A stretch of DNA of 64,000 nucleotides, taken from NCBI RefSeq assembly GCF_003268775.1, contig NZ_QLSU01000023.1, positions 1 to 64,000 of the forward strand, written 5' to 3'. The position numbers and the translations under genes are program-made. Each line of letters begins with the position of its first letter. Within the stretch, counting starts at the first letter, position 1. The notes under the pieces were generated by a model. That model was given only the letters and a program-made list of their open reading frames with translations. It searched no databases and was not told the origin of the DNA. The DNA is from Paraburkholderia unamae. Its GTDB lineage: Bacteria > Pseudomonadota > Gammaproteobacteria > Burkholderiales > Burkholderiaceae. Below, in pieces: positions 50,606 to 58,667 of this stretch.

Positions 50606-50610
50606 TCGCA
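50596..50610. promoter_or_regulatory. Fur box over the receptor promoter
   Basis: TGTAAATAATTCGCA fits the 7-1-7 Fur pattern at about 10 of 14 positions and covers the -10 element at 50600-50605, the usual place for iron-dependent repression. Confidence 0.55.
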
Positions 50611-50765
50611 TTCACTGCTTCAACCGGTGCGCCCGCCGCTCGTTGCACGAGCAACTTTCGCGCATCGACCCGCTGCCGCAGCGCGGGCCAACCTCACACG
50701 CTCTCGTTACGCCAGAAACAGAATCACAGCCGGGACACACGTCTACGATCAGGACTACCAATAAA

Positions 50766-52973
50766 ATGATTCAGCAAGACATCGCCACGCGCCTCCCCTG
50801 CCTTCCCCGCCTCTCGGCGCACACGATCGCCGTGCGGCTCGCTTTCGCCAGCGCACTCACGTTGGCCACGGGGACGGCCGTTCATGCGCAGGAATCCACC
50901 CAGGCCGCGAAGGATACGCAGGAGGAGTTGCCCGCTGTCGTCGTCAAGGCCCAGGCGCAGCCCGACGAACTGCCCGCGCCCTATGCGGGCGGCCAGGTGG
51001 CAAAGGGCGCCCGTGTCGGGCTACTGGGCAACAAGAACGTGATGGACACGCCGTTCAGCGTGAGCACCTACACCGCGAAGCGCATGCAGGACCAACAGGC
51101 CGCCACGCTCGCCGACGTGCTGAACAAGGACCCGTCCATCCGCTTCACGGGCCAGACGGGCGGCGTGACCGATTCGTTCTTTATCCGCGGCTTTCCCATC
51201 AACGAAGGCAACATCAGCGAATTCGCGTTCGACGGCGTCTACGGCGTGGTGCCGAACTATCACGTGTTTCCCGAGTACGTCGAGCGCGTGGAGGTGATCA
51301 AGGGGCCCGCCGCCCTGCTCTACGGCATGTCGCCCAACAGCGGCGTGGGCGGCGTCGTGAACATCGTCCCGAAGCGGCCGCTGGCGCAGGACTTGACGCG
51401 TGTGGGCGTCGATTACACCTCGGATGCGCAGGTCGGCGGGAATGTCGATATCAGCCGGCGCTTCGGCAACGACAAGCAGTTTGGCGTTCGCTTCAACGGC
51501 CTGCATCGTCAGGGCGGCACGGCGCTCGACAACCAGTCCTCGCGCTCGGAGGTCGGGGCGCTCTCGCTCGACTACCAGGGCGAACGCTTGCGCGCGACAC
51601 TCGACTTCATCGAGCAGTACCAGTGGATCGATGCGCCCACACGGCCGTTCCTGATCGCATCGGGCCTTGCGGTGCCGCAGGCGCCCGATGGCGCGCGCAA
51701 CGTCACGCAGGCGTGGGGCTGGTGGAAGTCGCTCGATCAGTCCGTGCTGCTGCACACCGAGTACGACGCGAGCCGCAGCGTGACCGTCTTCGCGGACGCG
51801 GGCACCGCGAAAACCGATGTCTCGCGTCTGTCCGACCAGACGCCGACGATCCTGAACGCGGCGGGCGACACGCGCTCGACCCCGCAAAACTGGAAATTCC
51901 AGGTCAATCGCTGGAGCGCCGACACGGGCGCGCGCGCGCATTTCGACACGGGCCCGGTCTCGCACTCGGTCACGTTGATGGCGAGCATTTACGGCGACCG
52001 CATCGCCAACGGCAGCAACTCGGGCTCGGCCATTCTCTCGAACATCTATGCGCCGGTCGCAAGCCCGGAGCAGGCCATCGCCTCGCCCTCCCGCGTGGCG
52101 AAGGTCTCGTCCTCGCTGCTCTATGGCGTGGCGCTCGCCGATACGCTGAGCGTCCTCAACGACCGCGTGCAACTGACGGCCGGCGTACGGCAGCAACAGG
52201 TCCAGTCGGACAACTTCAACGCGACTACGGGCGCGAAAACCTCCTCGTACGACAAGGGCGCCGTAACGCCGCTCGTGGGCATCGTCTTCAAGCCGATCGA
52301 GCACGTCTCGCTTTACGCCAACTATGTCGAAGGCCTGAGCCGCGGCGACATCGCCCCGACCACGGCGTCGAACGCCGGTCAGGTGTTCGCGCCATACAAG
52401 GCCCGCCAGGAGGAAGTCGGCGTGAAGCTCGACTACCACAGCCTGCTGGCGACGCTCGCGGCGTTCCGCATCACGAAGCCGAGCGGCCAGCTCTACGGCA
52501 CCGTCTATGCGGTCGACAGCGAGCAGCGCAATCAGGGGCTCGAAATGACGTTCGCGGGGGAACCCGTCAAGGGCGTTCGTCTACTCGGCGGCGTCACGTA
52601 CCTCAGCGCCGAGCTCACGAAGACGAACAGCGCGTCGACGCTGGGCAACCGTCCGGTCGGCGTGCCCCGCTGGATGGCCAATGTCGGCACCGAGTGGGAT
52701 TTGCCGTGGGTGCGCGGACTCACCCTGACGGGCGGCGTGAACTTCACGGGCCAGGAATACTTCGACCAGGCCAACACGCAGTCGGTGCCGTCGTGGACAA
52801 CGGTCGATCTGGGCGCGCGCTATACGACCTCGGTGCATGGCAAAACGACGACCGTGCGCGCCGGATTGCTCAACGCGTTCAACCGCAAGTACTGGTCGGG
52901 CGTGGCTTCCTACGGCACGATTTCGCTCGGCTCGCCGCGCACCGTGTTCGCCTCCGCCTCGGTTGATTTTTGA
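50766..52973 (+). CDS. TonB-dependent siderophore receptor without STN domain
   Basis: 735 residues from ATG 50766, with a long signal region ending TGTAVHAQES. The plug follows directly (LPAVVVKAQAQ as TonB-box region, VMDTPFSVSTYTAKRMQDQQ, FFIRGFPINEGNISEFAFDG, VERVEVIKGPAALLYGMSPNSGVGGVVNIV), then a barrel ending in Phe (ASVDF). It clearly resembles the receptor at 46235-48643 in the mature N-terminus (PxxAPxAGGQVAxGAxxGxLG) but lacks the STN domain. It can therefore transport but not signal through FecR. It is divergent from fecI and has its own Fur-covered promoter. Confidence 0.92.
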   Translation: MIQQDIATRLPCLPRLSAHTIAVRLAFASALTLATGTAVHAQESTQAAKDTQEELPAVVVKAQAQPDELPAPYAGGQVAKGARVGLLGNKNVMDTPFSVSTYTAKRMQDQQAATLADVLNKDPSIRFTGQTGGVTDSFFIRGFPINEGNISEFAFDGVYGVVPNYHVFPEYVERVEVIKGPAALLYGMSPNSGVGGVVNIVPKRPLAQDLTRVGVDYTSDAQVGGNVDISRRFGNDKQFGVRFNGLHRQGGTALDNQSSRSEVGALSLDYQGERLRATLDFIEQYQWIDAPTRPFLIASGLAVPQAPDGARNVTQAWGWWKSLDQSVLLHTEYDASRSVTVFADAGTAKTDVSRLSDQTPTILNAAGDTRSTPQNWKFQVNRWSADTGARAHFDTGPVSHSVTLMASIYGDRIANGSNSGSAILSNIYAPVASPEQAIASPSRVAKVSSSLLYGVALADTLSVLNDRVQLTAGVRQQQVQSDNFNATTGAKTSSYDKGAVTPLVGIVFKPIEHVSLYANYVEGLSRGDIAPTTASNAGQVFAPYKARQEEVGVKLDYHSLLATLAAFRITKPSGQLYGTVYAVDSEQRNQGLEMTFAGEPVKGVRLLGGVTYLSAELTKTNSASTLGNRPVGVPRWMANVGTEWDLPWVRGLTLTGGVNFTGQEYFDQANTQSVPSWTTVDLGARYTTSVHGKTTTVRAGLLNAFNRKYWSGVASYGTISLGSPRTVFASASVDF

Positions 52974-53095
52974 TGCGATGGTGCCCTTCCGGCGCCCTGC
53001 TGGCGTCATACGAAAGGGGTACCATGGGAAAGACGTCGAACGCCTGGCTCATCCCTGCCTGCGCGTGGAACGTCTCACTGGCCAGGAGTTCCGCC

Positions 53096-53452
53096 ATGAT
53101 CCTGTATCACTCCACGCCCGATTCGCCGGTTATTGAAATATCCGTCGAAGGCAAAATCACCGACCACGAACTGCGCGAAGCCATCGAGCACATGCGTGGC
53201 GATCTCGAACTGAATGGCAAGACCCGCGTGCTCGAACGTATCGAGCATTTCAGCGGCATTGAAGCGAAGGCGCTGTGGACCGACATGACGCTCGGCGTTG
53301 CCGTCGCCCGCAAGGTTTCACGCGCCGCGGTGGTGGCCGACGCGGCATGGATTCGCGCCTCGATGCATCTGGCGCGGTTCTTTACGAAGGCTGAAATCAA
53401 GGCGTTCCACGTCGACGAGCTGGAACAGGCGCGCGCGTGGATTAACGCCTGA
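53096..53452 (+). CDS. SpoIIAA-like STAS-related protein
   Basis: 118 residues from ATG 53096, nine bases after AGGAG. It matches the SpoIIAA-like (DUF3478) group: VIEISVEGKITDHELREAIEHM, RVLERIEHFSGIEAKALWTDMTLGVAVAR, KVSRAAVVADAAWIRASM, FFTKAEIKAFHVDELEQARAWI. The group has a STAS-like fold of unknown function, probably protein- or lipid-interacting and cytosolic. It stands alone after the receptor gene, 122 bases downstream. Confidence 0.85.
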   Translation: MILYHSTPDSPVIEISVEGKITDHELREAIEHMRGDLELNGKTRVLERIEHFSGIEAKALWTDMTLGVAVARKVSRAAVVADAAWIRASMHLARFFTKAEIKAFHVDELEQARAWINA

Positions 53453-53558
53453 CGGTCGGATCCAGCCGGCAGCACAGGACAGAGGGCGGGCCATATCTTT
53501 TGCCCGATCTCGCCCGGGAAGGCATCGACTGCACAGCGCGCATTGGCACCTTGCAGGA

Positions 53559-53672
53559 TTACAGCGGCGCGTAGGTCTTTCCACGCACCATCAACGTCGC
53601 GCAGGTCACGCAAATCCAGCGCACCTCGTTCTCCGACGTGCGCCAAAGAAACCGAAAATGGCATTTATGCAT
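53559..53672 (-). CDS. Small cysteine-containing protein, 37 residues
   Basis: A 37-residue frame MHKCHFRFLWRTSENEVRWI continuing with CVTCATLMVRGK. Cys21-x2-Cys24 plus an N-terminal C-H pair suggest a small metal-binding knuckle. GGGAAGG lies about six bases before the ATG at 53672. No family is recognised; the call rests on ribosome site and composition, which differ from the surrounding non-coding frames. Confidence 0.45.
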   Translation of the reverse strand: MHKCHFRFLWRTSENEVRWICVTCATLMVRGKTYAPL

Positions 53673-53762
53673 GGATGCCTTCCCATCACAAAAATCTGCA
53701 TTGCCCGGGGCGTTCCAGGCTGCCTGGCGTGCGCGTGTCACCTTTTCCCGTGACGGCGAGCA

Positions 53763-53858
53763 CTACGTCCGTCCGCTTTCGAGAAGCAGCATCGCAATGA
53801 GCGATATGAGGGAAAGTACGAACAGAGACACACCAAAGACGATCAGCAGACGATTCAT
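53763..53858 (-). CDS. Small hydrophobic membrane peptide, 31 residues
   Basis: The frame MNRLLIVFGVSLFVLSLISL followed by IAMLLLESGRT is a single strongly hydrophobic helix with a positive N-terminus, as in small inner-membrane proteins. There is no good ribosome site, so it remains a candidate. It is on the same strand as the other small genes of 53559-54920. Confidence 0.35.
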   Translation of the reverse strand: MNRLLIVFGVSLFVLSLISLIAMLLLESGRT

Positions 53859-54073
53859 CGCGTCGGTTATTGCTTCAAGGATGCCGATCTTATGCGAGGA
53901 AGGCTTAGGAAAGCCTTAACTGACCCGGCTTCCCCGCGTGAAATACGCCCCTTCGGTTAGCTTTCCGTAATAAATGCGACGCTGCCGCCATTGACTGGCA
54001 TCGCGCTTCCACTTTTCTTTCGATACGCCTTCGCATGGCACCCGGCGGCCAAAGCCGGGATATAAAGCGACTA

Positions 54074-54373
54074 CTACATACTGCGTTGCCGGGAGCAGAT
54101 TGTCATGATCTGCTGAACCGCACCGTTGTCTTCCACGCCGGGCAAAGCATGCAGCAGGCACGTGTAATACTTCTTTTCGCGCGGCAGTGTCATCGCGCCA
54201 CCGCGATACAGTTTGTCGCAGGCGTTGCGCAGCACCCCTACGCTGGCAGAATTCCGGCTGTTTTTTAGCGCGTGCAATGCACACTGGTCGTAGGCCGCCG
54301 GGTCATTCGCATAGGCCTGGGCGAGCAGCGGCGTCATGAGCGCCGCAAGCGCGATCATGCGAAGTCGCAACAT
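54074..54373 (-). CDS. Small secreted four-cysteine protein (VF_A0006-like)
   Basis: 99 residues. AAGGA stands eight bases before the ATG at 54373. The signal peptide is MLRLRMIALAALMTPLLAQA. The mature part has four cysteines in two repeated modules (YDQCALHALKNSRN...NACDKLY and YYTCLLHALPGVED...MTICSRQ), resembling the VF_A0006 family of short periplasmic proteins. Two disulphides are likely. The function of the family is unknown. Confidence 0.72.
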   Translation of the reverse strand: MLRLRMIALAALMTPLLAQAYANDPAAYDQCALHALKNSRNSASVGVLRNACDKLYRGGAMTLPREKKYYTCLLHALPGVEDNGAVQQIMTICSRQRSM

Positions 54374-54470
54374 GTTCGGATTCCTTGTTATTGTGGTTGG
54401 AATGGGCGGTGCGCGCGCCATCATGCATTTTCTGGACGGATGATGGGCACACCGCCTTCGGAATGCGGGC

Positions 54471-54920
54471 TTACCTTGCGGCCTCCTTGCCTACCGCCCC
54501 GCATTCGTACCGGTGAGTTAGCGGGTCCGCTTTGCACGCCATCGGTCCGTGGCTGTCAAAATGAACGGCCGCGCGTTCGTTTCCACGCGCGTCGGGGGCG
54601 CGCGCCGGCGAACGTGGACGATCGATCATGTTCTGCGTTCGCATCGCATCTGCCGCGGAGGTCTCGCGTTGCTGCTGCGTCTGTCGCTCACCCTTCGCCA
54701 TCCCCTGATTGAACTGCGAGCTGAAGCTTCCGGTGTGGTCCTGGCGCGGCGCATGCGGCGCGCGCGTGGGGTCTGTGCCGCGGCCGTACGTGCCAGGCGA
54801 CGATTTGCGAATGCTCTCCAGGTCGCCATATGACTGCGCGGCGGCCGATCCGCTCACGCACAGGCAAACGAAGGCTTTGCCGATCAGCAACCACGGCTTG
54901 CGGGAAAAATCCGGTCTCAT
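54471..54920 (-). CDS. Secreted protein of unknown function, 149 residues
   Basis: Starts at ATG 54920 after AAGGGGG, with a signal peptide (KPWLLIGKAFVCLCVSGSAAA). The mature chain is polar and glutamine/arginine-rich (SQFNQGMAKGERQTQQQRE), with proline-rich PRSPARAPDARGNE, and ends with two cysteines (MACKADPLTHRYECGAVGK) that could pair. It looks largely unstructured. No family is recognised. The gene lies 98 bases upstream of the four-cysteine gene on the same strand. Confidence 0.65.
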   Translation of the reverse strand: MRPDFSRKPWLLIGKAFVCLCVSGSAAAQSYGDLESIRKSSPGTYGRGTDPTRAPHAPRQDHTGSFSSQFNQGMAKGERQTQQQRETSAADAMRTQNMIDRPRSPARAPDARGNERAAVHFDSHGPMACKADPLTHRYECGAVGKEAAR

Positions 54921-54936
54921 GCTTATACCCCCTTGT

Positions 54937-54956
54937 ACCCCTGATACCCCTGATAC
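54937..54956. repeat. Short tandem repeat before the 149-residue gene
   Basis: Two and a partial copies of the 9-base unit ACCCCTGAT, just upstream of the ribosome site of the gene starting at 54920. It could vary by slippage and alter leader length. Confidence 0.4.
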
Positions 54957-54990
54957 GCCGACCCAAAAGATCGGCGTATTCATCGATTTG

Positions 54991-56775
54991 TTATTGGACC
55001 ATGTCGCGCAACTTCTTCAGCACCGCTTCTGCCTGTGCGGGATCGGTGTATGTCGTCGCCGTTTGCGTTTGCGCGTTCGCCGCCACGCCGCTGGCCGCCG
55101 TTGCAGTTTGTGTGCCTGCGGGCAAGCCTTTCCCCGCGCAAATGGTATCGACCGGAGGCAACGAACCGTTGAGCAGGTAATCCGCCGCGTAGCCCAGGAC
55201 ACATGTGCTATCGGTAAACAGTGCGCCGTGGCTGTAATCGGTGTCCTGAATCAGGAGCCTTGAACCCTTCAACAGGGCGGCTGTCGCGCGTGCCCCCGCC
55301 AGCGGCGTGGCGCCGTCGTTCTCGTCCTCCAGCAGAAGTATCGGCAATTTCGCCGCGCGCTCGAAGGGCAATGCCTTTCGCGCCGTGAACGGCCAGTACA
55401 GACAGGGAACCGAGGAAACACTGCCGCCTCTCAGTGGAGCAGACTGTGCGAGCGAATTTCCCAGATCCGTCCAATACTGTTGATCCCGGTGGGTCAAGGC
55501 GCCGTCATTGCAGGTGACCGCCACATTGGCAGCCGCGCCGACGGCCAGTCCAACCGGCTTTGTGCTGCCCGAGGAAGATGCAACGTACGCGTCGACTGCG
55601 CCCGCGGCGATCTCGTGCGCGCGCGCTTCCATGCGTTCGCTTGCCTGTGGAAGGAATTGCCGCCCGTCAACTGCACTCTTGAGCTCGCTTGGAGACATCG
55701 CCGGGTTCGCCGCAAGCAAATCGATTATCCCGTTGACCACCGCCATATAAGTGACGACCCCGTCAATCTGGCTCTGAGCAAACAGCGAGTGATACACGGC
55801 GCCTCCAAGCCAGCTTGTGAGCCACGCCGGACCGCGCCTGGAAACGTTCCTGACATCATCCACGCTCGCACCCAGTCCAAAGAGATCGTCATGGGATGCC
55901 ACGTAGGGCGCCACGATCCCATCCAGAACATGCTGCAACGCCGGGGCCTGCGCGGGCGCATACTCGACAAGAGGGAGGGTGATATCCACGACACTGTCCA
56001 GTACCATCCGGCCAGTGCGATCTGGAAACAGGCTTGCATAGCCCGCCCCCAGTGTCGTCCCGTACGACGTACCGAAGTAGTTCAGCTTGTCGTAGCCCAG
56101 CGCGGCACGCATCACCTCCATGTCCCGTGCCGTGAATTCGGTATTGATATACGGCGTCAATGGCGTACCGCCACACGCCGCCGCCTCCGCGCGGGCGTCG
56201 TCAACGAGTGCATCGATAGCCGCAGCGGAACGATCCGTGTAAACCGTAAGGGCAGGGCCGGCCGCTATCGAGCTGCAAACCAGTTGAACGCTGGACCCCA
56301 CGCCGCGTGGGTCAAAGCCGATCACGTCATAGGAGTCGGAAAGTTGCAGCAGTTTCGCGCCCACCGAATCGGACGGGTTACCGATCAGCAGCAACTGACT
56401 CACATCCAAAGCCTCGTTGAGGCCGCTTACGCCGGGGCCGCCGGGATTCGTCCAGATGGCGCCCAGACGGCTCGCGGGTTTGCCCGCGCTCACCTTCAGG
56501 ACGCCAATGCCCACGCTGCCTTTCGAAAGGTCGTCGTAGTCGAGCGGCACATTCATCGTCGCGCAACGTGTTCTAGCCGATAGCTGGCTCAGCGCCCCCT
56601 GGTCGAGTCCGCTGAAATAGTCCGAACTACAGTCATGCCAGGCGACCGCCTGTGTGTAGTACGGTGCGAGCGCCGTGTCGGCGCCGGTGTCGGTTGATCC
56701 CCCGCTGCAACCGTACAGTCCAGACACACTGAGAAGAAGAGAAAAGAATCCCAGGTTTTCTAGTTTTTTATTCAT
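54991..56775 (-). CDS. Alpha/beta-hydrolase lipoprotein, TAP-like (tripeptidyl aminopeptidase type)
   Basis: 594 residues. The N-terminus has a lipobox (LLSVSGLYGC, Cys23). The alpha/beta fold shows the oxyanion motif NPGGPGVSG, YDVIGFDPRGVGSS, the nucleophile elbow GTSYGTTLG (Ser237), the acid in LEDENDGATPL, and the histidine in TDYSHGAL within the TAP-like C-terminal domain. This set matches the SlpD/SlpE and tripeptidyl-aminopeptidase group that trims short peptides or esters outside the inner membrane. The C-terminus after about 560 is an Ala/Thr-rich linker plus a short helix (AEAVLKKLRDMVQ). The substrate is unknown. Confidence 0.88.
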   Translation of the reverse strand: MNKKLENLGFFSLLLSVSGLYGCSGGSTDTGADTALAPYYTQAVAWHDCSSDYFSGLDQGALSQLSARTRCATMNVPLDYDDLSKGSVGIGVLKVSAGKPASRLGAIWTNPGGPGVSGLNEALDVSQLLLIGNPSDSVGAKLLQLSDSYDVIGFDPRGVGSSVQLVCSSIAAGPALTVYTDRSAAAIDALVDDARAEAAACGGTPLTPYINTEFTARDMEVMRAALGYDKLNYFGTSYGTTLGAGYASLFPDRTGRMVLDSVVDITLPLVEYAPAQAPALQHVLDGIVAPYVASHDDLFGLGASVDDVRNVSRRGPAWLTSWLGGAVYHSLFAQSQIDGVVTYMAVVNGIIDLLAANPAMSPSELKSAVDGRQFLPQASERMEARAHEIAAGAVDAYVASSSGSTKPVGLAVGAAANVAVTCNDGALTHRDQQYWTDLGNSLAQSAPLRGGSVSSVPCLYWPFTARKALPFERAAKLPILLLEDENDGATPLAGARATAALLKGSRLLIQDTDYSHGALFTDSTCVLGYAADYLLNGSLPPVDTICAGKGLPAGTQTATAASGVAANAQTQTATTYTDPAQAEAVLKKLRDMVQ

Positions 56776-56825
56776 GGCCCCGACAAGCTTGTTATGCGTT
56801 ATGTTTTACTGGAAAGCAAAGCCGC

Positions 56826-57440
56826 TCATGCAGAGCTGGCGTGCGACACCTCTGCCTTCATTTCCCGGTTATAGTCATTGGTACTCCGAACGGTGCGAGG
56901 CGCGACCACCCCGTTTCGTTGCTCCACGATCCCCATGAATGCAACGCCCAAGGCCGACAGGACGAAGACGCCGTGGATGATGGTCTGCCACATGATGCCG
57001 GCCGGGGTGATGAGCGCCGCGGGCGTACCCAGGCTGCCGGCCTCGATAAACGTGCTGAGCAACTGGATCGATGAAATCCCCACGATAGACATGGCCAGCT
57101 TGACCTTGAGCAGGCTTGCATTCACGTGGCTCAGCCATTCGGGCTGATCGGGGTGGCCGCCCAGACGAAGACGCGAGACGAAGGTTTCGTAGCCCCCGAC
57201 GATCACCATGATCAGCAGGTTCGAGATCATCACCACGTCGATCAGGCCCAGCACCATCAGCATGGTTTCCTGCTCGCTGAAGCCGGCGACGTGGGATACC
57301 AGGTGCCAGAGATCCCTCAGGAACAGCACCACATAGACGCACTGGGCCACGATCAGGCCCATGTACAGCGGCAACTGCAACCAGCGCGAGCTGAAAATGA
57401 AAAGCGACAGCGGCTTGACGTGTGGATTGGATGAGGTCAT
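56826..57440 (-). CDS. yqhA: YqhA/UPF0114-family membrane protein
   Basis: 204 residues with four hydrophobic helices: LQLPLYMGLIVAQCVYVVLF, LGLIDVVMISNLLIMVIVGG, IVGISSIQLLSTFIEAG and TIIHGVFVLSALGVAFMGIV. YETFVSRLRLGGHPDQPEWL and KVKLAMSIVGISSI are diagnostic of the UPF0114/TIGR00645 family. It is an inner-membrane protein of unknown, possibly channel-like, role. The N-terminus before the first helix is short and polar; the C-terminus is cytoplasmic. It lies 50 bases upstream of the TAP-like gene on the same strand. Confidence 0.92.
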   Translation of the reverse strand: MTSSNPHVKPLSLFIFSSRWLQLPLYMGLIVAQCVYVVLFLRDLWHLVSHVAGFSEQETMLMVLGLIDVVMISNLLIMVIVGGYETFVSRLRLGGHPDQPEWLSHVNASLLKVKLAMSIVGISSIQLLSTFIEAGSLGTPAALITPAGIMWQTIIHGVFVLSALGVAFMGIVEQRNGVVAPRTVRSTNDYNREMKAEVSHASSA

Positions 57441-57587
57441 GAGAAAGTGAGTGCTGCTCCCCGTTCAATTGGAAAGTGGTGAACCCACGGGCCGCAATCC
57501 GTTGACCGGATCGAACAGGCGATACGCCGGTCGTCGCATTCCATGCAGGCCGTATTCACGTTCGAGGGTTCGCTGTTGATGAGCCGA

Positions 57588-57628
57588 AAAAAGAAACCCG
57601 CACAAGCAGCACGCCCAGCGGGTTTTTC
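57588..57628. terminator. Bidirectional terminator-like hairpin
   Basis: AACCCGC (57595-57601) and GCGGGTT (57618-57624) form a 7-bp stem over a 16-base loop, flanked by an A-run on the left and a T-run on the right, so it could work in both directions. No gene ends here in either direction, so it may close a short unannotated transcript. Confidence 0.5.
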
Positions 57629-57784
57629 AACACACACGCCGCTACGCGGGAACGCGCACCGACGCTTTACCGCTTTCCACGCCCTTCAATCGTCGACTCG
57701 GGGCGCGAGGAATACGGGAGCATGCAACGATCAAGCGCTGGCATCGCGCGTGTCTCGCGTGTCTCCCGCCGGATCGAATCGGGC

Positions 57785-57811
57785 TTGACACGGCTTCAGC
57801 ACAGGTAGAAT
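57785..57811 (+). promoter_or_regulatory. Promoter candidate for the two-component operon
   Basis: A perfect TTGACA (57785-57790) and TAGAAT (57806-57811, five of six matches), with a short 15-base spacer. It reads toward the response regulator about 150 bases downstream. Confidence 0.4.
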
Positions 57812-57959
57812 GCACACACCCCCGGGTTCCGAAAAGATTATGCAAAGTGTGGGCGAGCGCACATATCACTGAAACCTGGTATTTTGCGACCACCCCCTTC
57901 AAAAACCCGTTAGGGACAGCGATTATCGTGATCCGATAGATTGACTCGACTAAATCGTC

Positions 57960-58667
57960 ATGACGACCTCTCCTGAAGACAGTGCCGAATCCATGCTGGT
58001 GCGCACGCTTGCGGCCGATCTCGTGCTTCCCGCGCCCGTGCTGCTGGTCGAGGACGATCCGCTCGTGTGCCGCCGGCTCAAATCGTTGCTCACGCAACTG
58101 GGTTACCGGGAAGATGCGCTGGCGTTTGCCGGTTCGCTCGCTCAGGCGCGCGCGTGGCTGGTCGATCAGCCGGTCGCGCTGGCGCTGGTGGACCTCGGCC
58201 TGCCCGACGGCAGCGGTGTCGACCTGATCGCCGAACTGCATGCGGCGGACCCCGGCCTGCCCGTTCTGGTCGTCTCCGCCTGGAGCACGCAGGACGCGAT
58301 CCTGGCGTCCCTGCGCGCCGGGGCGGTCGGCTATGTGCTCAAGGAGCGCGACGACATGGAGATCGCACTCGCGCTGCGCAGCGTGCTGCGAGGCGGCGCG
58401 CCGATCGACCCGTTCATGGCACGGCGCATCATCGAGGAGTTGCCCGCAAAGTCGGCGGCGCAGCCGGGCGACGCCGGCTTGAGCCAGCGCGAGAGCGAAA
58501 TTCTTCGCCTCGTGGCCGACGGGCTGAGCAATCGCGATATCGCCGAACGGCTGTTCCTGTCGCGCTACACCGTGGAATGCCACATCAAGCACATCTACCG
58601 AAAGCTCGCGGTTTCGTCACGTACGCAGGCCGCGAGTGCCGCGCGTCAGCGAGGCCTGCTGGATTGA
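57960..58667 (+). CDS. NarL/LuxR-type two-component response regulator
   Basis: 235 residues. The receiver domain has the acidic pair in LLVEDDPLV, the phosphorylated Asp78 in LVDLGLPDGSG, SAWSTQ and the lysine in GYVLKERDD. The C-terminal LuxR HTH has LSQRESEILRLVADGLSNRDIAERLFLSRYTVECHIKHIY. An N-terminal lead of 25 residues before the receiver is unusual. It is the partner of the histidine kinase encoded next, whose start overlaps its stop. Confidence 0.95.
   Translation: MTTSPEDSAESMLVRTLAADLVLPAPVLLVEDDPLVCRRLKSLLTQLGYREDALAFAGSLAQARAWLVDQPVALALVDLGLPDGSGVDLIAELHAADPGLPVLVVSAWSTQDAILASLRAGAVGYVLKERDDMEIALALRSVLRGGAPIDPFMARRIIEELPAKSAAQPGDAGLSQRESEILRLVADGLSNRDIAERLFLSRYTVECHIKHIYRKLAVSSRTQAASAARQRGLLD

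Larger units (their letters stand above)
50458..50765. other. Divergent iron-responsive control region
   Basis: 308 bases between fecI and the second receptor gene, with two facing-away sigma-70-like promoters, three Fur-box-like sites and the 12-base palindrome TTACATATGTAA (50589-50600). The stretch 50510-50620 is strongly A+T-rich for this genome. From 50620 to the receptor ATG is a leader with no recognised structure. Confidence 0.7.
57441..57959. other. Divergent intergenic region with terminator-like hairpin and promoter
   Basis: About 520 bases between yqhA (-) and the response regulator (+). It contains the hairpin at 57588-57628 and a promoter candidate at 57785-57811. Short frames here have no ribosome sites or family features. 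Confidence 0.6.

Noticed and set aside
46235..52973. Siderophore biosynthesis locus
   Set aside because: No NRPS, NIS synthetase or related gene is present; only uptake and signalling genes are found.
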